Below are positions 6,212-12,793 of a stretch of DNA of 12,793 nt, one piece after another. The position numbers and the translations under genes were made by a program. Position 1 is the stretch's first letter; every line of letters starts with the position of its first letter. Location: positions 1-12,793 of the forward strand of contig NSHO01000039.1 of NCBI GenBank assembly GCA_002737105.1. Direction: 5' to 3'. The stretch is from Flavobacteriales bacterium. Lineage in GTDB: Bacteria; Bacteroidota; Bacteroidia; Flavobacteriales; Flavobacteriaceae. The notes below the pieces were generated by a model that searched no databases, was not told the origin of the DNA, and saw nothing but the letters and a program-made list of their open reading frames with translations.

Positions 6212-7108
6212 ATGGAGTTAAATCAATCAAATTCTAGAAATTCAGGATTAAAAGTTGTTGTATTAATCTTAGTCTTATTGTTAATGGGAAGTTTGGCTTA
6301 TGTTTATAAGTTGCAACAAGATAAAGATGCGGTAGATTCAAGTTTATCAAAAACACTAACGGAGAAGGAAAAATTCCAAGCTGAATTGGAATCAAAAATT
6401 GCAGAATATGATGTCGCCATAGCAGATAATACAGCTTTGAAAGGAGAATTAGAAGAAGAACAAGCTAAAATTATGGAATTATTAGAAAAAATTAAAAAAT
6501 CTGACGGGAGTGTTGCCGAACTTTCCAAGTATAAAACGCAGTATGTAAAATTAAAACGCGAAATGGACAATTTAATTGCCGAAAATAAAATATTGAAAGA
6601 AAACAATTCTACCTTAACTAAAAACTTAGACAGTACAAATGTGGTTTTAACCAATGCCAAAACAGCAAATGATACTTTAGTGGCTAAAAATGAAAATCTA
6701 TCTAAAACAGTTGAAAAAGCACAACGATTATCTGTTCTTAATTTAACCACTTTAGCAGTAAAGCAAAAAGGTTCTGGAAAGCAAATTAATACAGATAAGG
6801 CAAGTAGAGCTGATGTTTTAAAAATTGGTTTTACGATTGCAGAAAATCAAGTTGCAAAAACAGGGGACAGAATATATTATATTCAAGTTATCGATAGTAA
6901 AAACAATGTTTTAGGAGAAAAGAAAACAGAATCTTTTGGTACTACTTATTTACCATACAGTTTTCAGAAAACCATTAAATACGAAAACAAAACAGTGCAA
7001 GTTCAAGAAGATTTATCAGTGAAAAGTATTTCAGAAGGAACTTATTTTGTTAATCTATTTGATAAAAAAGGCGAGTTGGTTTCAAAAAGTAGTTTTCAAT
7101 TGAGATAA
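6212..7108 (+). CDS. Membrane-anchored coiled-coil protein of unknown function
   Basis: A 298-residue protein I cannot assign to a characterised family. Residues 14-32 form one hydrophobic segment (LKVVVLILVLLLMGSLAYV) with no lipobox or clear cleavage site, so it is probably a signal anchor with the bulk in the periplasm. Residues about 36-172 are a long, Glu/Lys-rich coiled coil with heptad leucines and isoleucines. From about 200 the sequence becomes beta-rich (ADVLKIGFTIAENQ, DRIYYIQVIDSKNNVLGE, EGTYFVNLFDKKGELV), consistent with a compact sandwich-like domain at the end. Similar proteins occur in Flavobacteriaceae as hypotheticals, to my knowledge. It is the only rightward gene between leftward ones and is closed by its own terminator, so it is likely a single-gene unit. 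A structural or scaffold role in the envelope is a guess. Confidence 0.85.
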   Translation: MELNQSNSRNSGLKVVVLILVLLLMGSLAYVYKLQQDKDAVDSSLSKTLTEKEKFQAELESKIAEYDVAIADNTALKGELEEEQAKIMELLEKIKKSDGSVAELSKYKTQYVKLKREMDNLIAENKILKENNSTLTKNLDSTNVVLTNAKTANDTLVAKNENLSKTVEKAQRLSVLNLTTLAVKQKGSGKQINTDKASRADVLKIGFTIAENQVAKTGDRIYYIQVIDSKNNVLGEKKTESFGTTYLPYSFQKTIKYENKTVQVQEDLSVKSISEGTYFVNLFDKKGELVSKSSFQLR

Positions 7109-7124
7109 TTTTTTTACTATTTTT

Positions 7125-7167
7125 AAAAAGAGAAACGCTACAATATTGTAGCATTTTTCTTTTTTTT
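7125..7167. terminator. Bidirectional terminator between the coiled-coil gene and sod
   Basis: GCTACA (7137-7142) pairs with TGTAGC (7147-7152) around ATAT, and the flanking A/G-rich stretch 7125-7135 can pair with the T-rich stretch from 7154 to extend the stem. A T-run to 7167 follows on the plus strand and an interrupted T-run on the minus strand. It lies between two convergent genes, ending at the sod stop codon. Confidence 0.75.
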
Positions 7168-7939
7168 ATTCTGTAATGTTGGTTGATTCTTTAAATTTTT
7201 CGTTTACTTTTTTCCAATTAATCACGTTGAAAAAAGCATTAATATAGTCTTTTCGTTTATTTTGGTATTTGATGTAATACGCGTGTTCCCAAACATCTAA
7301 AGCTAAAATTGGCGTACCTTTTTTTTCTGCATTTGGCATTAGTGGATTGTCTTGATTAGCAGTAGTTGTTATTACTAATTTTCCTGAATTGTCTTTAATT
7401 AGCCAAACCCAACCTGAACCAAATAATTTAGTAGCGCTTTCAGAAAATTCATTTTTGAACGCCTCAAAGGAACCAAAATCTTTATTTATGGCTTCTAAAA
7501 CTTCATCTGTTGCGTCACCGCCATTTGCACTTAATATGTCAAAAAATAAATTATGGTTATAATAGCCCCCAGTATTATTTCTAATGTCTGATTTACTTGT
7601 ATCTAATTTTTTCAGAATTTCTACTATAGATTTGGAAGCCAAATCAGTTTCTTTTAATGCGACATTAAGTTTATTACAATAGGCTAAATGATGTTTTGAA
7701 TAGTGTAATTCCATAGTTTCTGCATCTATAAAAGGTTCTAAACTTTTATAAGAATAAGCTAAGCCATTCATTTGAAAAGCACCATCTTCGTCTTCAGCTT
7801 GCACATCGGATGGGTTACCTAAAGTAGTTTTTTCAATTTTTTCTGGTTCAGGAATGGTAACTTCAATTAGTTCTTTTTCTTTTTTACAACTAGTACCTAA
7901 AACAGAAATTAGTAGTAATACGAAGATTTTCTTTTTCAT
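7166..7939 (-). CDS. Superoxide dismutase (Mn-type), predicted exported lipoprotein
   Basis: From ATG 7939 this is 257 residues. MKKKIFVLLLISVLGTSCKK is a lipoprotein signal peptide with the lipidated cysteine at 18, followed by a polar linker (19-57) and a complete Fe/Mn superoxide dismutase. Metal ligands are His79 (MELHYSKHH), His129 (YYNHNLFF), Asp215 and His219 (DVWEHAYY). The glycines at 124-125 and Gln196 (TANQDNPLM) are the manganese-type second-sphere pattern rather than the iron type. It converts superoxide to peroxide and oxygen, here probably at the outer membrane or periplasm. The frame extends to ATG 7981, but those residues precede the signal peptide and would overlap a -7 promoter element, so 7939 is preferred. 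Lipidation and location are inferred; the enzyme fold and ligands are seen. Confidence 0.92.
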   Translation of the reverse strand: MKKKIFVLLLISVLGTSCKKEKELIEVTIPEPEKIEKTTLGNPSDVQAEDEDGAFQMNGLAYSYKSLEPFIDAETMELHYSKHHLAYCNKLNVALKETDLASKSIVEILKKLDTSKSDIRNNTGGYYNHNLFFDILSANGGDATDEVLEAINKDFGSFEAFKNEFSESATKLFGSGWVWLIKDNSGKLVITTTANQDNPLMPNAEKKGTPILALDVWEHAYYIKYQNKRKDYINAFFNVINWKKVNEKFKESTNITE

Positions 7940-7962
7940 TTTTAAGAATTTCAGGTTTTTTA

Positions 7963-7970
7963 CAAAAATA
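7963..7970 (-). promoter_or_regulatory. Predicted -7 element of the sod gene
   Basis: On the minus strand TATTTTTG matches TAnnTTTG, 23 bases before the ATG at 7939. No TTTG is found 19 bases upstream. If used, its transcript would start downstream of the alternative ATG at 7981, which supports the shorter protein. Confidence 0.45.
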
Positions 7971-7984
7971 AAAAAAGACACACA

Positions 7985-8269
7985 TTACAGTCTATCTTTT
8001 AGCATTTGATTTATTATTTCAATGTATTTTTCTTTGGCTTCACTTGCACTAAGATGTCTAACTTGCATCCAAGCGTTTTGTTTGAAAGCGGTAATTACTT
8101 CATCAGATTCATAACCATGATGGTTATAGCTTATGTTTTCGGAAAGTGCTTGTTTATAATAGGCATAAAGCACTAACTGCACGTCTTGTGGCACAGAAGT
8201 TTTAGGAATTTTTTCATTGGCATTTTGAATTGCTTCCTTGAATCTTTCATCTAAAGATAATTCGCTCAT
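7985..8269 (-). CDS. Acyl-CoA-binding protein (ACBP family)
   Basis: A 94-residue four-helix protein of the ACBP family, close to the usual 86-90 residues. The ligand-binding set is kept: Tyr35, Tyr38 and Lys39 in LYAYYKQA (34-41), Lys63 in AFKQNAW (61-67) and Tyr82 in KYIEII (81-86), which align with Tyr28, Tyr31, Lys32, Lys54 and Tyr73 of mammalian ACBP. The first tryptophan of the KWDAW motif is replaced by Gln64, while Trp67 remains. ACBPs bind long-chain acyl-CoA in the cytoplasm and shield or deliver it. The gene starts at the very next base after the psd stop codon, so it belongs to the phospholipid operon. In bacteria this family is patchy, but it is common in Bacteroidota. Confidence 0.9.
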   Translation of the reverse strand: MSELSLDERFKEAIQNANEKIPKTSVPQDVQLVLYAYYKQALSENISYNHHGYESDEVITAFKQNAWMQVRHLSASEAKEKYIEIINQMLKDRL

Positions 8270-8932
8270 TTATTTTTTTGATATTATAGTTTTATTTCCA
8301 ATGGCTTTTTCTCCTAGTTTTACGTTAATAGGCGTTCCAATCGGAAAATATAAATCTACTCTAGATCCGAATTTAATAAAACCTGCATCTTCCCCTTGAA
8401 TTACATTCATACCAACTTCGGCATAGTTGACAATTCTTCTGGCTAAAGCGCCAGCGATTTGACGGTACATAATATCGCCATATACGTTATTTTCAATAAC
8501 AATTGTAGTTCGTTCGTTCTCTTCACTGGCTTTTGGATGCCAAGCTACTAAAAATTTTCCAGGATGATATCTGCTGTATTTTACAATTCCATTTATAGCA
8601 TATCGAGTAACATGAACATTAATTGGTGACATGAAAATAGAAACCATCAATCTTTTGTCTTTGAAATATTCTGATTCGTATACTTCTTCAATTACTACAA
8701 CTTTTCCATCAACTGGCGCTAATACGCGATTGTCGCTAATTAGAGCATTTCGTGTTGGGTTTCTGAAAAACTGAAGAATTAGTACTAAAAATCCTAAAAG
8801 GACTACTTGTAAAATTTTGCAAATTATTATATTGCTTTCGTGAAATAAATGGTCTACACCGAAAATACCTAAAACGGTAATTAAAGTAGTAATTAATATA
8901 ATTTTAGCGCCTTCTGGATGAAACTTAAGCAT
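8270..8932 (-). CDS. psd: Phosphatidylserine decarboxylase, short (archaeal-like) type
   Basis: A 220-residue proenzyme. Two hydrophobic segments lie at about 11-28 and 36-56, and FRNPTR at 56-61 marks the junction to the catalytic part. LAPVDGKVVVIEEV (71-84) and FMSPINVHVTR (100-110) are family hallmarks. The self-cleavage site is FGSR at 188-191, where Ser190 becomes the pyruvoyl group. The enzyme converts phosphatidylserine to phosphatidylethanolamine, the main lipid of these bacteria, at the inner membrane. The small size and GSR, rather than the GST of the E. coli-type enzyme, place it in the short class. It overlaps cdsA by 8 bases upstream and abuts the acyl-CoA-binding gene downstream, indicating translational coupling. 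Confidence 0.95.
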   Translation of the reverse strand: MLKFHPEGAKIILITTLITVLGIFGVDHLFHESNIIICKILQVVLLGFLVLILQFFRNPTRNALISDNRVLAPVDGKVVVIEEVYESEYFKDKRLMVSIFMSPINVHVTRYAINGIVKYSRYHPGKFLVAWHPKASEENERTTIVIENNVYGDIMYRQIAGALARRIVNYAEVGMNVIQGEDAGFIKFGSRVDLYFPIGTPINVKLGEKAIGNKTIISKK

Positions 8933-9728
8933 AATAGAAATAAATTAAATATAATATATATAAAAACGGAATTACAAAAATAACACTATCTAAGCGGTCT
9001 AAAACACCACCATGGCCTGGCATAATATTCCCACTATCTTTAATGCCGGCTTCTCTTTTAAATTTAGATTCAACTAAATCGCCAAGAGTACCAAATATTG
9101 AAATAATTAATGCACTAATAATCCACAAAGTTACATTAAAAAAAGTATAAAATCGACTAATTATTATCGAAGCGATTAGTGTAAAAACTACTCCGCCTAT
9201 AAATCCTTCAATTGTTTTTTTTGGTGAAACGCTTTCTAGTAACTTATGTTTTCCAATTGATTTTCCTACTAAATAAGCAAATGTATCATTGCACCAAATC
9301 ATAATAAATAGGGCTAAAACAATTTCATATTTTGCAGGATTTATAAAATTTGGTAAAGAAAGCAGCAAAATAAAAGGCAGTGTTATGTAAAGAAAAAAAT
9401 GACTGTATGTTTTGTGGTATTTATGAAAAGATATATTTTTAAATAAATTGAATAATAGCAAAGTATTAAAAACAACACAACCTAATGCTAAATATATTAA
9501 ATTTATTGGCGGTAATTGACTTAAAAAGAAAAGTATCGAAATTAAAATTCCACCTATGGAAAATAAATAATACGATTTGTAATTTGTCATTTTAGAAAAT
9601 TCATAAATACTTAAACACATAAAAACAGTGAAAAGTATATGAAATGTTATTGTTGAAAATAACGTACAAAAAACGAGCAGTGCAATATAAACAGCACCAC
9701 TAATGGCTCTTGTTACATTTTCTGTCAT
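8925..9728 (-). CDS. cdsA: Phosphatidate cytidylyltransferase (CDP-diglyceride synthase)
   Basis: A 267-residue protein with about seven to eight hydrophobic segments. The C-terminal signature runs from residue 221 to 247 (SKFKREAGIKDSGNIMPGHG, then GVLDRLD), with the KD...PGHGG..DR.D pattern diagnostic for CdsA. It makes CDP-diacylglycerol from phosphatidate and CTP, the branch-point precursor for phosphatidylserine and hence for Psd encoded next. The N-terminus (MTENVTRAISGAVYIALL) has the usual RxxxG start of the family. The length is typical. The gene begins one base after the LUD gene's stop and overlaps psd by 8 bases, so the products of this operon work in one pathway. Confidence 0.96.
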   Translation of the reverse strand: MTENVTRAISGAVYIALLVFCTLFSTITFHILFTVFMCLSIYEFSKMTNYKSYYLFSIGGILISILFFLSQLPPINLIYLALGCVVFNTLLLFNLFKNISFHKYHKTYSHFFLYITLPFILLLSLPNFINPAKYEIVLALFIMIWCNDTFAYLVGKSIGKHKLLESVSPKKTIEGFIGGVVFTLIASIIISRFYTFFNVTLWIISALIISIFGTLGDLVESKFKREAGIKDSGNIMPGHGGVLDRLDSVIFVIPFLYILYLIYFYYA

Positions 9729-9729
9729 T

Positions 9730-10332
9730 TTATAAATCTTCTAGTAGAATTAAGTATAAGTTTTTATGGCAGCTTCCATAATGAAGAAAATCTTCTTCCT
9801 TTGTTTTTTCAAAATACTTAATGGCAGTAATGTTTGTAGGATATTCTTTGTCGTATTTTGTTTTGATGCTTCTCAACCCATCACCTTTAGTCATTAAGAG
9901 TTGACTAGTAGAAGCATAAACGATGATATTGGTAGGTAATTCGTCTATTTTAAATTGTTTTAATTGTTTGGATGAAAATAAGATTGAACCTTCATCGGCA
10001 ATTAAATTTTCACAAGCAGTAAAAAAGAAAGATGGATTTGTAGCATTTTTGTATTCTAATCTGTTTTCATCTAGAAAATTAAAAAGCCTTGAATCAAAAC
10101 ACTGTACTTCATTTTCAAACCAATCGTTTTCTTCTAGTATATTTTCAAAGTTTTCATGTGCTTCTTCCATATTTGAGCAATAAATAAATTTTCCGCCATT
10201 ATTTTTAAAATTAATGGTGAACAATTCATCTACGGGCGTGTTTATATCCGGTGCATATTGGCTTGTTTCGACGTTGTCATCCTGATCAACAGTTTCGTCT
10301 TGCTTGCCAAATATCTTCTTGAAAATATTCAT
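9730..10332 (-). CDS. LUD (LutC/YkgG, DUF162) domain protein
   Basis: A 200-residue protein. Residues 1-35 are a variable, acidic lead (MNIFKKIFGK then QDETVDQDDN). A LUD-type core follows, with ACENLIADEGSILFSSKQLK at 106-125, the counterpart of the AxAETGT region of LutC, and LPTNIIVYASTSQLL at 132-146, a strand-turn segment usual in the domain. LutC-type proteins belong to the LutABC lactate-oxidation system, but neither LutA nor LutB is here, and stand-alone Bacteroidota members have no clear known role. It is the first gene of the cdsA-psd-acyl-CoA-binding operon, one base from cdsA. The family call is fairly firm; any function in lipid metabolism would be inferred only from position. 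Confidence 0.8.
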   Translation of the reverse strand: MNIFKKIFGKQDETVDQDDNVETSQYAPDINTPVDELFTINFKNNGGKFIYCSNMEEAHENFENILEENDWFENEVQCFDSRLFNFLDENRLEYKNATNPSFFFTACENLIADEGSILFSSKQLKQFKIDELPTNIIVYASTSQLLMTKGDGLRSIKTKYDKEYPTNITAIKYFEKTKEEDFLHYGSCHKNLYLILLEDL

Positions 10333-10359
10333 TTTGTTTCTCTAACAATTCTTAAGCTC

Positions 10360-10367
10360 CAAATATA
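10360..10367 (-). promoter_or_regulatory. Predicted -7 element of the LUD-cdsA-psd-acyl-CoA-binding operon
   Basis: On the minus strand TATATTTG matches TAnnTTTG exactly, 27 bases before the ATG at 10332. It begins where the T-tract of the ftsH terminator ends, so the upstream spacer region is the terminator hairpin itself. A TTTG is present but too far away (26 bases). Confidence 0.5.
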
Positions 10368-10409
10368 AAAAAATCTTAACTTAAAATCACTTTCAAATTA
10401 AGATTTTTT
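10368..10409. terminator. Terminator between ftsH and the LUD gene
   Basis: AAAAAATCTTAA (10368-10379) pairs perfectly with TTAAGATTTTTT (10398-10409) over 12 bp, with an 18-base loop. On the minus strand it lies 21 bases after the ftsH stop and ends in a run of Ts. The stem is A/T-rich, so it may be leaky, allowing some read-through from ftsH. Confidence 0.65.
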
Positions 10410-10430
10410 ATAAAATATTTTGTTAACAAT

Positions 10431-12410
10431 TTATTCGGTTATAATTTCTGAATCTGTTTCTGCAATTATTTCCGTAATAGTTTCAGGTTTTTCATCAACA
10501 ATATCAAAGGGTCTTTTACCAAAAATAGTTTCTAAATCGTCTTTAAAAATAACTTCTTTTTCAATTAAAATCCCTGCCAAAGCTTCAAGTTTTATTCTGT
10601 TTTCAGTCAAAATAGTAATAGCTCTTTGGTATTGTTCTTCAATTAATCCTGAAATTTCATTATCAATTATTTTTGCCGTATCATCTGAATAGGGTTTCGA
10701 AAAATTATAATCCGATTGTCCTGATGAATCGTAATATGTAATATTTCCAATTTTATCATTCAGACCATAAACGGTAACCATTGCACGCGCTTGTTTGGTA
10801 ACTTTTTCCAAATCGGAAAGTGCACCTGTAGAAATTTTATCGAAAACAACTTTTTCAGCGGCTCTTCCGCCCATTGTAGCACACATTTCGTCTAACATTT
10901 GCTCGGTTCGTACGATTTGTCTTTCTTCTGGTAAATACCAAGCAGCACCTAAACTTTGTCCACGTGGAACGATAGTTACTTTTACTAATGGAGCGGCGTG
11001 TTGTAACATCCAACTTACAGTTGCATGACCTGCTTCATGAATGGCAATAGCGTGTTTTTCTTCTTTGGTAATAATTTTGTTTTTCTTTTCTAAACCACCA
11101 ACTATTCTGTCAACAGCATCTAAAAAGTCTTGTTTATCTACTGCTTTTTTGTTTTTTCTTGCTGCTACTAAAGCGGCTTCATTACATACATTTGCAATAT
11201 CGGCGCCAGAAAAACCAGGTGTTTGTTTGGCTAAAAATTCAGTATCTAATGTTTCAGCTTTTGTAATAGGTTTTAAATGAACTTCAAAAATTTCTTTACG
11301 CTCTCTAATATCTGGTAAGTCTACATAAATTTGTCGGTCAAAACGTCCTGCACGCATTAATGCTTTGTCTAAAACGTCTGCTCTATTGGTTGCAGCCAAC
11401 ACAATTACATTTGAATTAGTACCGAAACCGTCCATTTCTGTTAGCAATTGATTTAACGTATTTTCCCTTTCATCGTTCCCGCCTGACATATTGTTTTTAC
11501 CACGGGCTCTTCCTACTGCATCAATTTCGTCAATAAAAATAATAGCTGGCGCTTTTTCTTTGGCTTGTTTAAATAAGTCTCTAACTCGAGAGGCACCAAC
11601 ACCTACAAACATTTCTACAAAATCAGATCCTGATAATGAGAAAAAAGGCACGTTGGCTTCTCCAGCTACTGCTTTTGCTAGTAAGGTTTTCCCCGTTCCT
11701 GGTGGCCCTACTAATAAAGCACCTTTTGGAATTTTACCACCAATGCTTGTGTATTTTTCTGGTGTTTTTAAAAATTCAACAATTTCTTGTATTTCTTCTT
11801 TGGCACCTTCTAATCCTGCCACGTTTTCAAAAGTAACTTTTACATCATTTTTTTCGTCAAATAACTTGGCTTTAGACTTTCCAATACTAAATATTTGTCC
11901 GCCACCACCGGCTCCACCAGCCATTCTTTTAGAAATAAAATAGAAAAATCCAATGAAAATTAAAGTTGGTAATAATAAACCTATCCATTCATTCCAGTTA
12001 CTTGTTGGTTGTATATCATAAGCAGAAATTAATTTACTTTTTTTGGCTTCTTTTAATTCGTTTTGAAAAAGCTCCAAACTACCAACATCTTTTACCAAGT
12101 AATGCGGGCCTTTTTCTTTGGTTACTTTTTTTAATTCCTCATCTTTAGAAGCTTTGTAAGCGCCTTTTTTAAGAGTTACTTCGGCAGTATTTCCAGATGA
12201 GCTAGTTAAAATATCTACTTTTTCAATTTGATTTTTATTAAGTAAATCGTAAAAAGAAGAAATAGAGGTAGATTTTGGATAATTCATATCTAAACCACCA
12301 TTAAAAAGATTAATAAGTAGTATAATCGATATGACCACAACTGGAAAAAACCAAGTGCCAAGTTTCACTACCTTAATATTTGGTTTGTTTTTGTTTTCTT
12401 TTTCTGACAT
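10431..12410 (-). CDS. ftsH: ATP-dependent zinc metalloprotease FtsH
   Basis: A 659-residue membrane AAA+ protease of normal length. Transmembrane helices lie at about 18-36 and 141-159 with a periplasmic domain between. A glycine-rich linker (AGGAGGGGQ, 164-172) precedes the AAA domain: Walker A GPPGTGKT at 235-242, Walker B IIFIDEID at 290-297, and the second region of homology from 341 with Arg355 and Arg358. The zinc site is HEAGH at 458-462, with Asp533 (LSDLEK) the likely third ligand. FtsH extracts and degrades misassembled membrane proteins and regulatory substrates. The tail (about 642-659) is Thr/Glu/Ile-rich with a loose repeat (ITEII, EIITE). The gene starts 7 bases after the rsfS stop and is thus probably co-transcribed with it. 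A terminator follows. Confidence 0.98.
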   Translation of the reverse strand: MSEKENKNKPNIKVVKLGTWFFPVVVISIILLINLFNGGLDMNYPKSTSISSFYDLLNKNQIEKVDILTSSSGNTAEVTLKKGAYKASKDEELKKVTKEKGPHYLVKDVGSLELFQNELKEAKKSKLISAYDIQPTSNWNEWIGLLLPTLIFIGFFYFISKRMAGGAGGGGQIFSIGKSKAKLFDEKNDVKVTFENVAGLEGAKEEIQEIVEFLKTPEKYTSIGGKIPKGALLVGPPGTGKTLLAKAVAGEANVPFFSLSGSDFVEMFVGVGASRVRDLFKQAKEKAPAIIFIDEIDAVGRARGKNNMSGGNDERENTLNQLLTEMDGFGTNSNVIVLAATNRADVLDKALMRAGRFDRQIYVDLPDIRERKEIFEVHLKPITKAETLDTEFLAKQTPGFSGADIANVCNEAALVAARKNKKAVDKQDFLDAVDRIVGGLEKKNKIITKEEKHAIAIHEAGHATVSWMLQHAAPLVKVTIVPRGQSLGAAWYLPEERQIVRTEQMLDEMCATMGGRAAEKVVFDKISTGALSDLEKVTKQARAMVTVYGLNDKIGNITYYDSSGQSDYNFSKPYSDDTAKIIDNEISGLIEEQYQRAITILTENRIKLEALAGILIEKEVIFKDDLETIFGKRPFDIVDEKPETITEIIAETDSEIITE

Positions 12411-12417
12411 AATGGGT

Positions 12418-12786
12418 TTAAAATTTATTTTCTATGGAAGTAATTTTTGCATCGCCCCACAGGCTTTCAATATTATAATATTCTCTAATGTGTTTTTGAA
12501 ATACATGAACTACAATACTTACATAGTCCATCAATACCCATTCGCCAACATCTGTTCCCTCAATATGCCAAGGTTTGTCTTTTAATTCTTTTGACACGCC
12601 TTTTTGTACAGAACTTACAACTGCATTTACCTGAGTATTTGAATTTCCATTACAAATTATAAAATAATCGCAAACGCTATTTTCAATCTCTCTTAAATCT
12701 AGAATATCAATATCTAATCCTTTTACATCTTCAATTCCTTTGATGATACTTGCTAGTAAATCATCTGTGCTAATATTTTTCGTCAT
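12418..12786 (-). CDS. rsfS: Ribosomal silencing factor RsfS
   Basis: A 122-residue RsfS/Iojap protein. Diagnostic segments are DYFIICNGNSNTQV (40-53), KPWHIEGTD (71-79), WVLMDYVSIVVHVFQ (83-97) and REYYNIESLWGDA (101-113). RsfS binds ribosomal protein L14 on the 50S subunit and blocks joining with 30S, saving energy when nutrients are low. The ATG at 12784-12786 gives the usual N-terminus, and the gene is complete. It lies 7 bases ahead of ftsH, an arrangement frequent in Bacteroidota, so the pair probably shares a promoter outside the window. Confidence 0.96.
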   Translation of the reverse strand: MTKNISTDDLLASIIKGIEDVKGLDIDILDLREIENSVCDYFIICNGNSNTQVNAVVSSVQKGVSKELKDKPWHIEGTDVGEWVLMDYVSIVVHVFQKHIREYYNIESLWGDAKITSIENKF

Positions 12787-12793
12787 CTAATAT

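Noticed and set aside
6304..6750. 148-residue open frame on the minus strand opposite the coiled-coil gene
   Set aside because: Mirror image of Lys/Glu-rich coiled-coil codons; Ser/Phe-rich composition and no signals.
7940..7981. Longer N-terminus of the superoxide dismutase from ATG 7981
   Set aside because: The additional residues precede a textbook lipoprotein signal peptide and overlap a -7 promoter element.
11491..11943. 150-residue open frame on the plus strand opposite ftsH
   Set aside because: It is antisense to the AAA domain of a clear ftsH, shows low-complexity Ser/Pro/Ile composition, has no promoter and matches no family I know.
1..12793. Defence island, prophage, integron, biosynthetic cluster or CRISPR array
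   Set aside because: All genes are core or hypothetical with uniform composition. I saw no direct-repeat array, integrase, transposase, inverted terminal repeats or toxin-antitoxin pair.

Overview
The window is AT-rich chromosomal core sequence from a member of the Bacteroidota, most likely the family Flavobacteriaceae (Flavobacterium or a close relative). This rests on protein character and gene order: DUF4295 after rpmB-rpmG, then ftsY; rny next to a 6S-type RNA and zapA; and rsfS-ftsH followed by a LUD protein, cdsA and psd. It also rests on transcription signals: genes lack clear Shine-Dalgarno sites, and several are preceded by the Bacteroidota promoter pattern TTTG-N19-TAnnTTTG. I see no mobile element, prophage, tRNA, rRNA, CRISPR array or defence system.

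Layout. Bases 1-2457 read rightward: the 3' end of a cinA-type gene, a ribosomal-protein unit (rpmB, rpmG, a 50-residue DUF4295 gene at 990-1142 that also belongs in the annotation), a terminator that overlaps the next promoter, then ftsY and a small two-helix membrane protein. A strong bidirectional hairpin at 2537-2573 separates these from leftward genes. Reading leftward from about 4985 are a coiled-coil protein in the ZapB position, zapA, a 6S-type RNA and rny (RNase Y). A leftward arginase/formimidoylglutamase-family gene (5056-6096) diverges from a rightward, membrane-anchored coiled-coil protein of unknown function (6212-7108). The rest reads leftward. From right to left it is rsfS and ftsH, a terminator, then an operon of LUD protein, cdsA, psd and an acyl-CoA-binding protein with junctions of 8 overlapping to 1 intervening bases, and finally a lipoprotein superoxide dismutase with its own probable promoter.

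Themes. The genes cover translation (L28, L33, RsfS), membrane targeting and quality control (FtsY, FtsH), phosphatidylethanolamine synthesis (CdsA, Psd), division (ZapA and its coiled-coil neighbour), RNA turnover and transcription control (RNase Y, 6S RNA) and oxidative defence (SOD). The window is mainly ordinary housekeeping DNA. The points of most interest are the compact overlap of terminators with promoters, the 6S RNA lying between zapA and rny, the exported SOD, and the acyl-CoA-binding and LUD proteins tied to phospholipid genes. I found nothing I would claim as a wholly new system.
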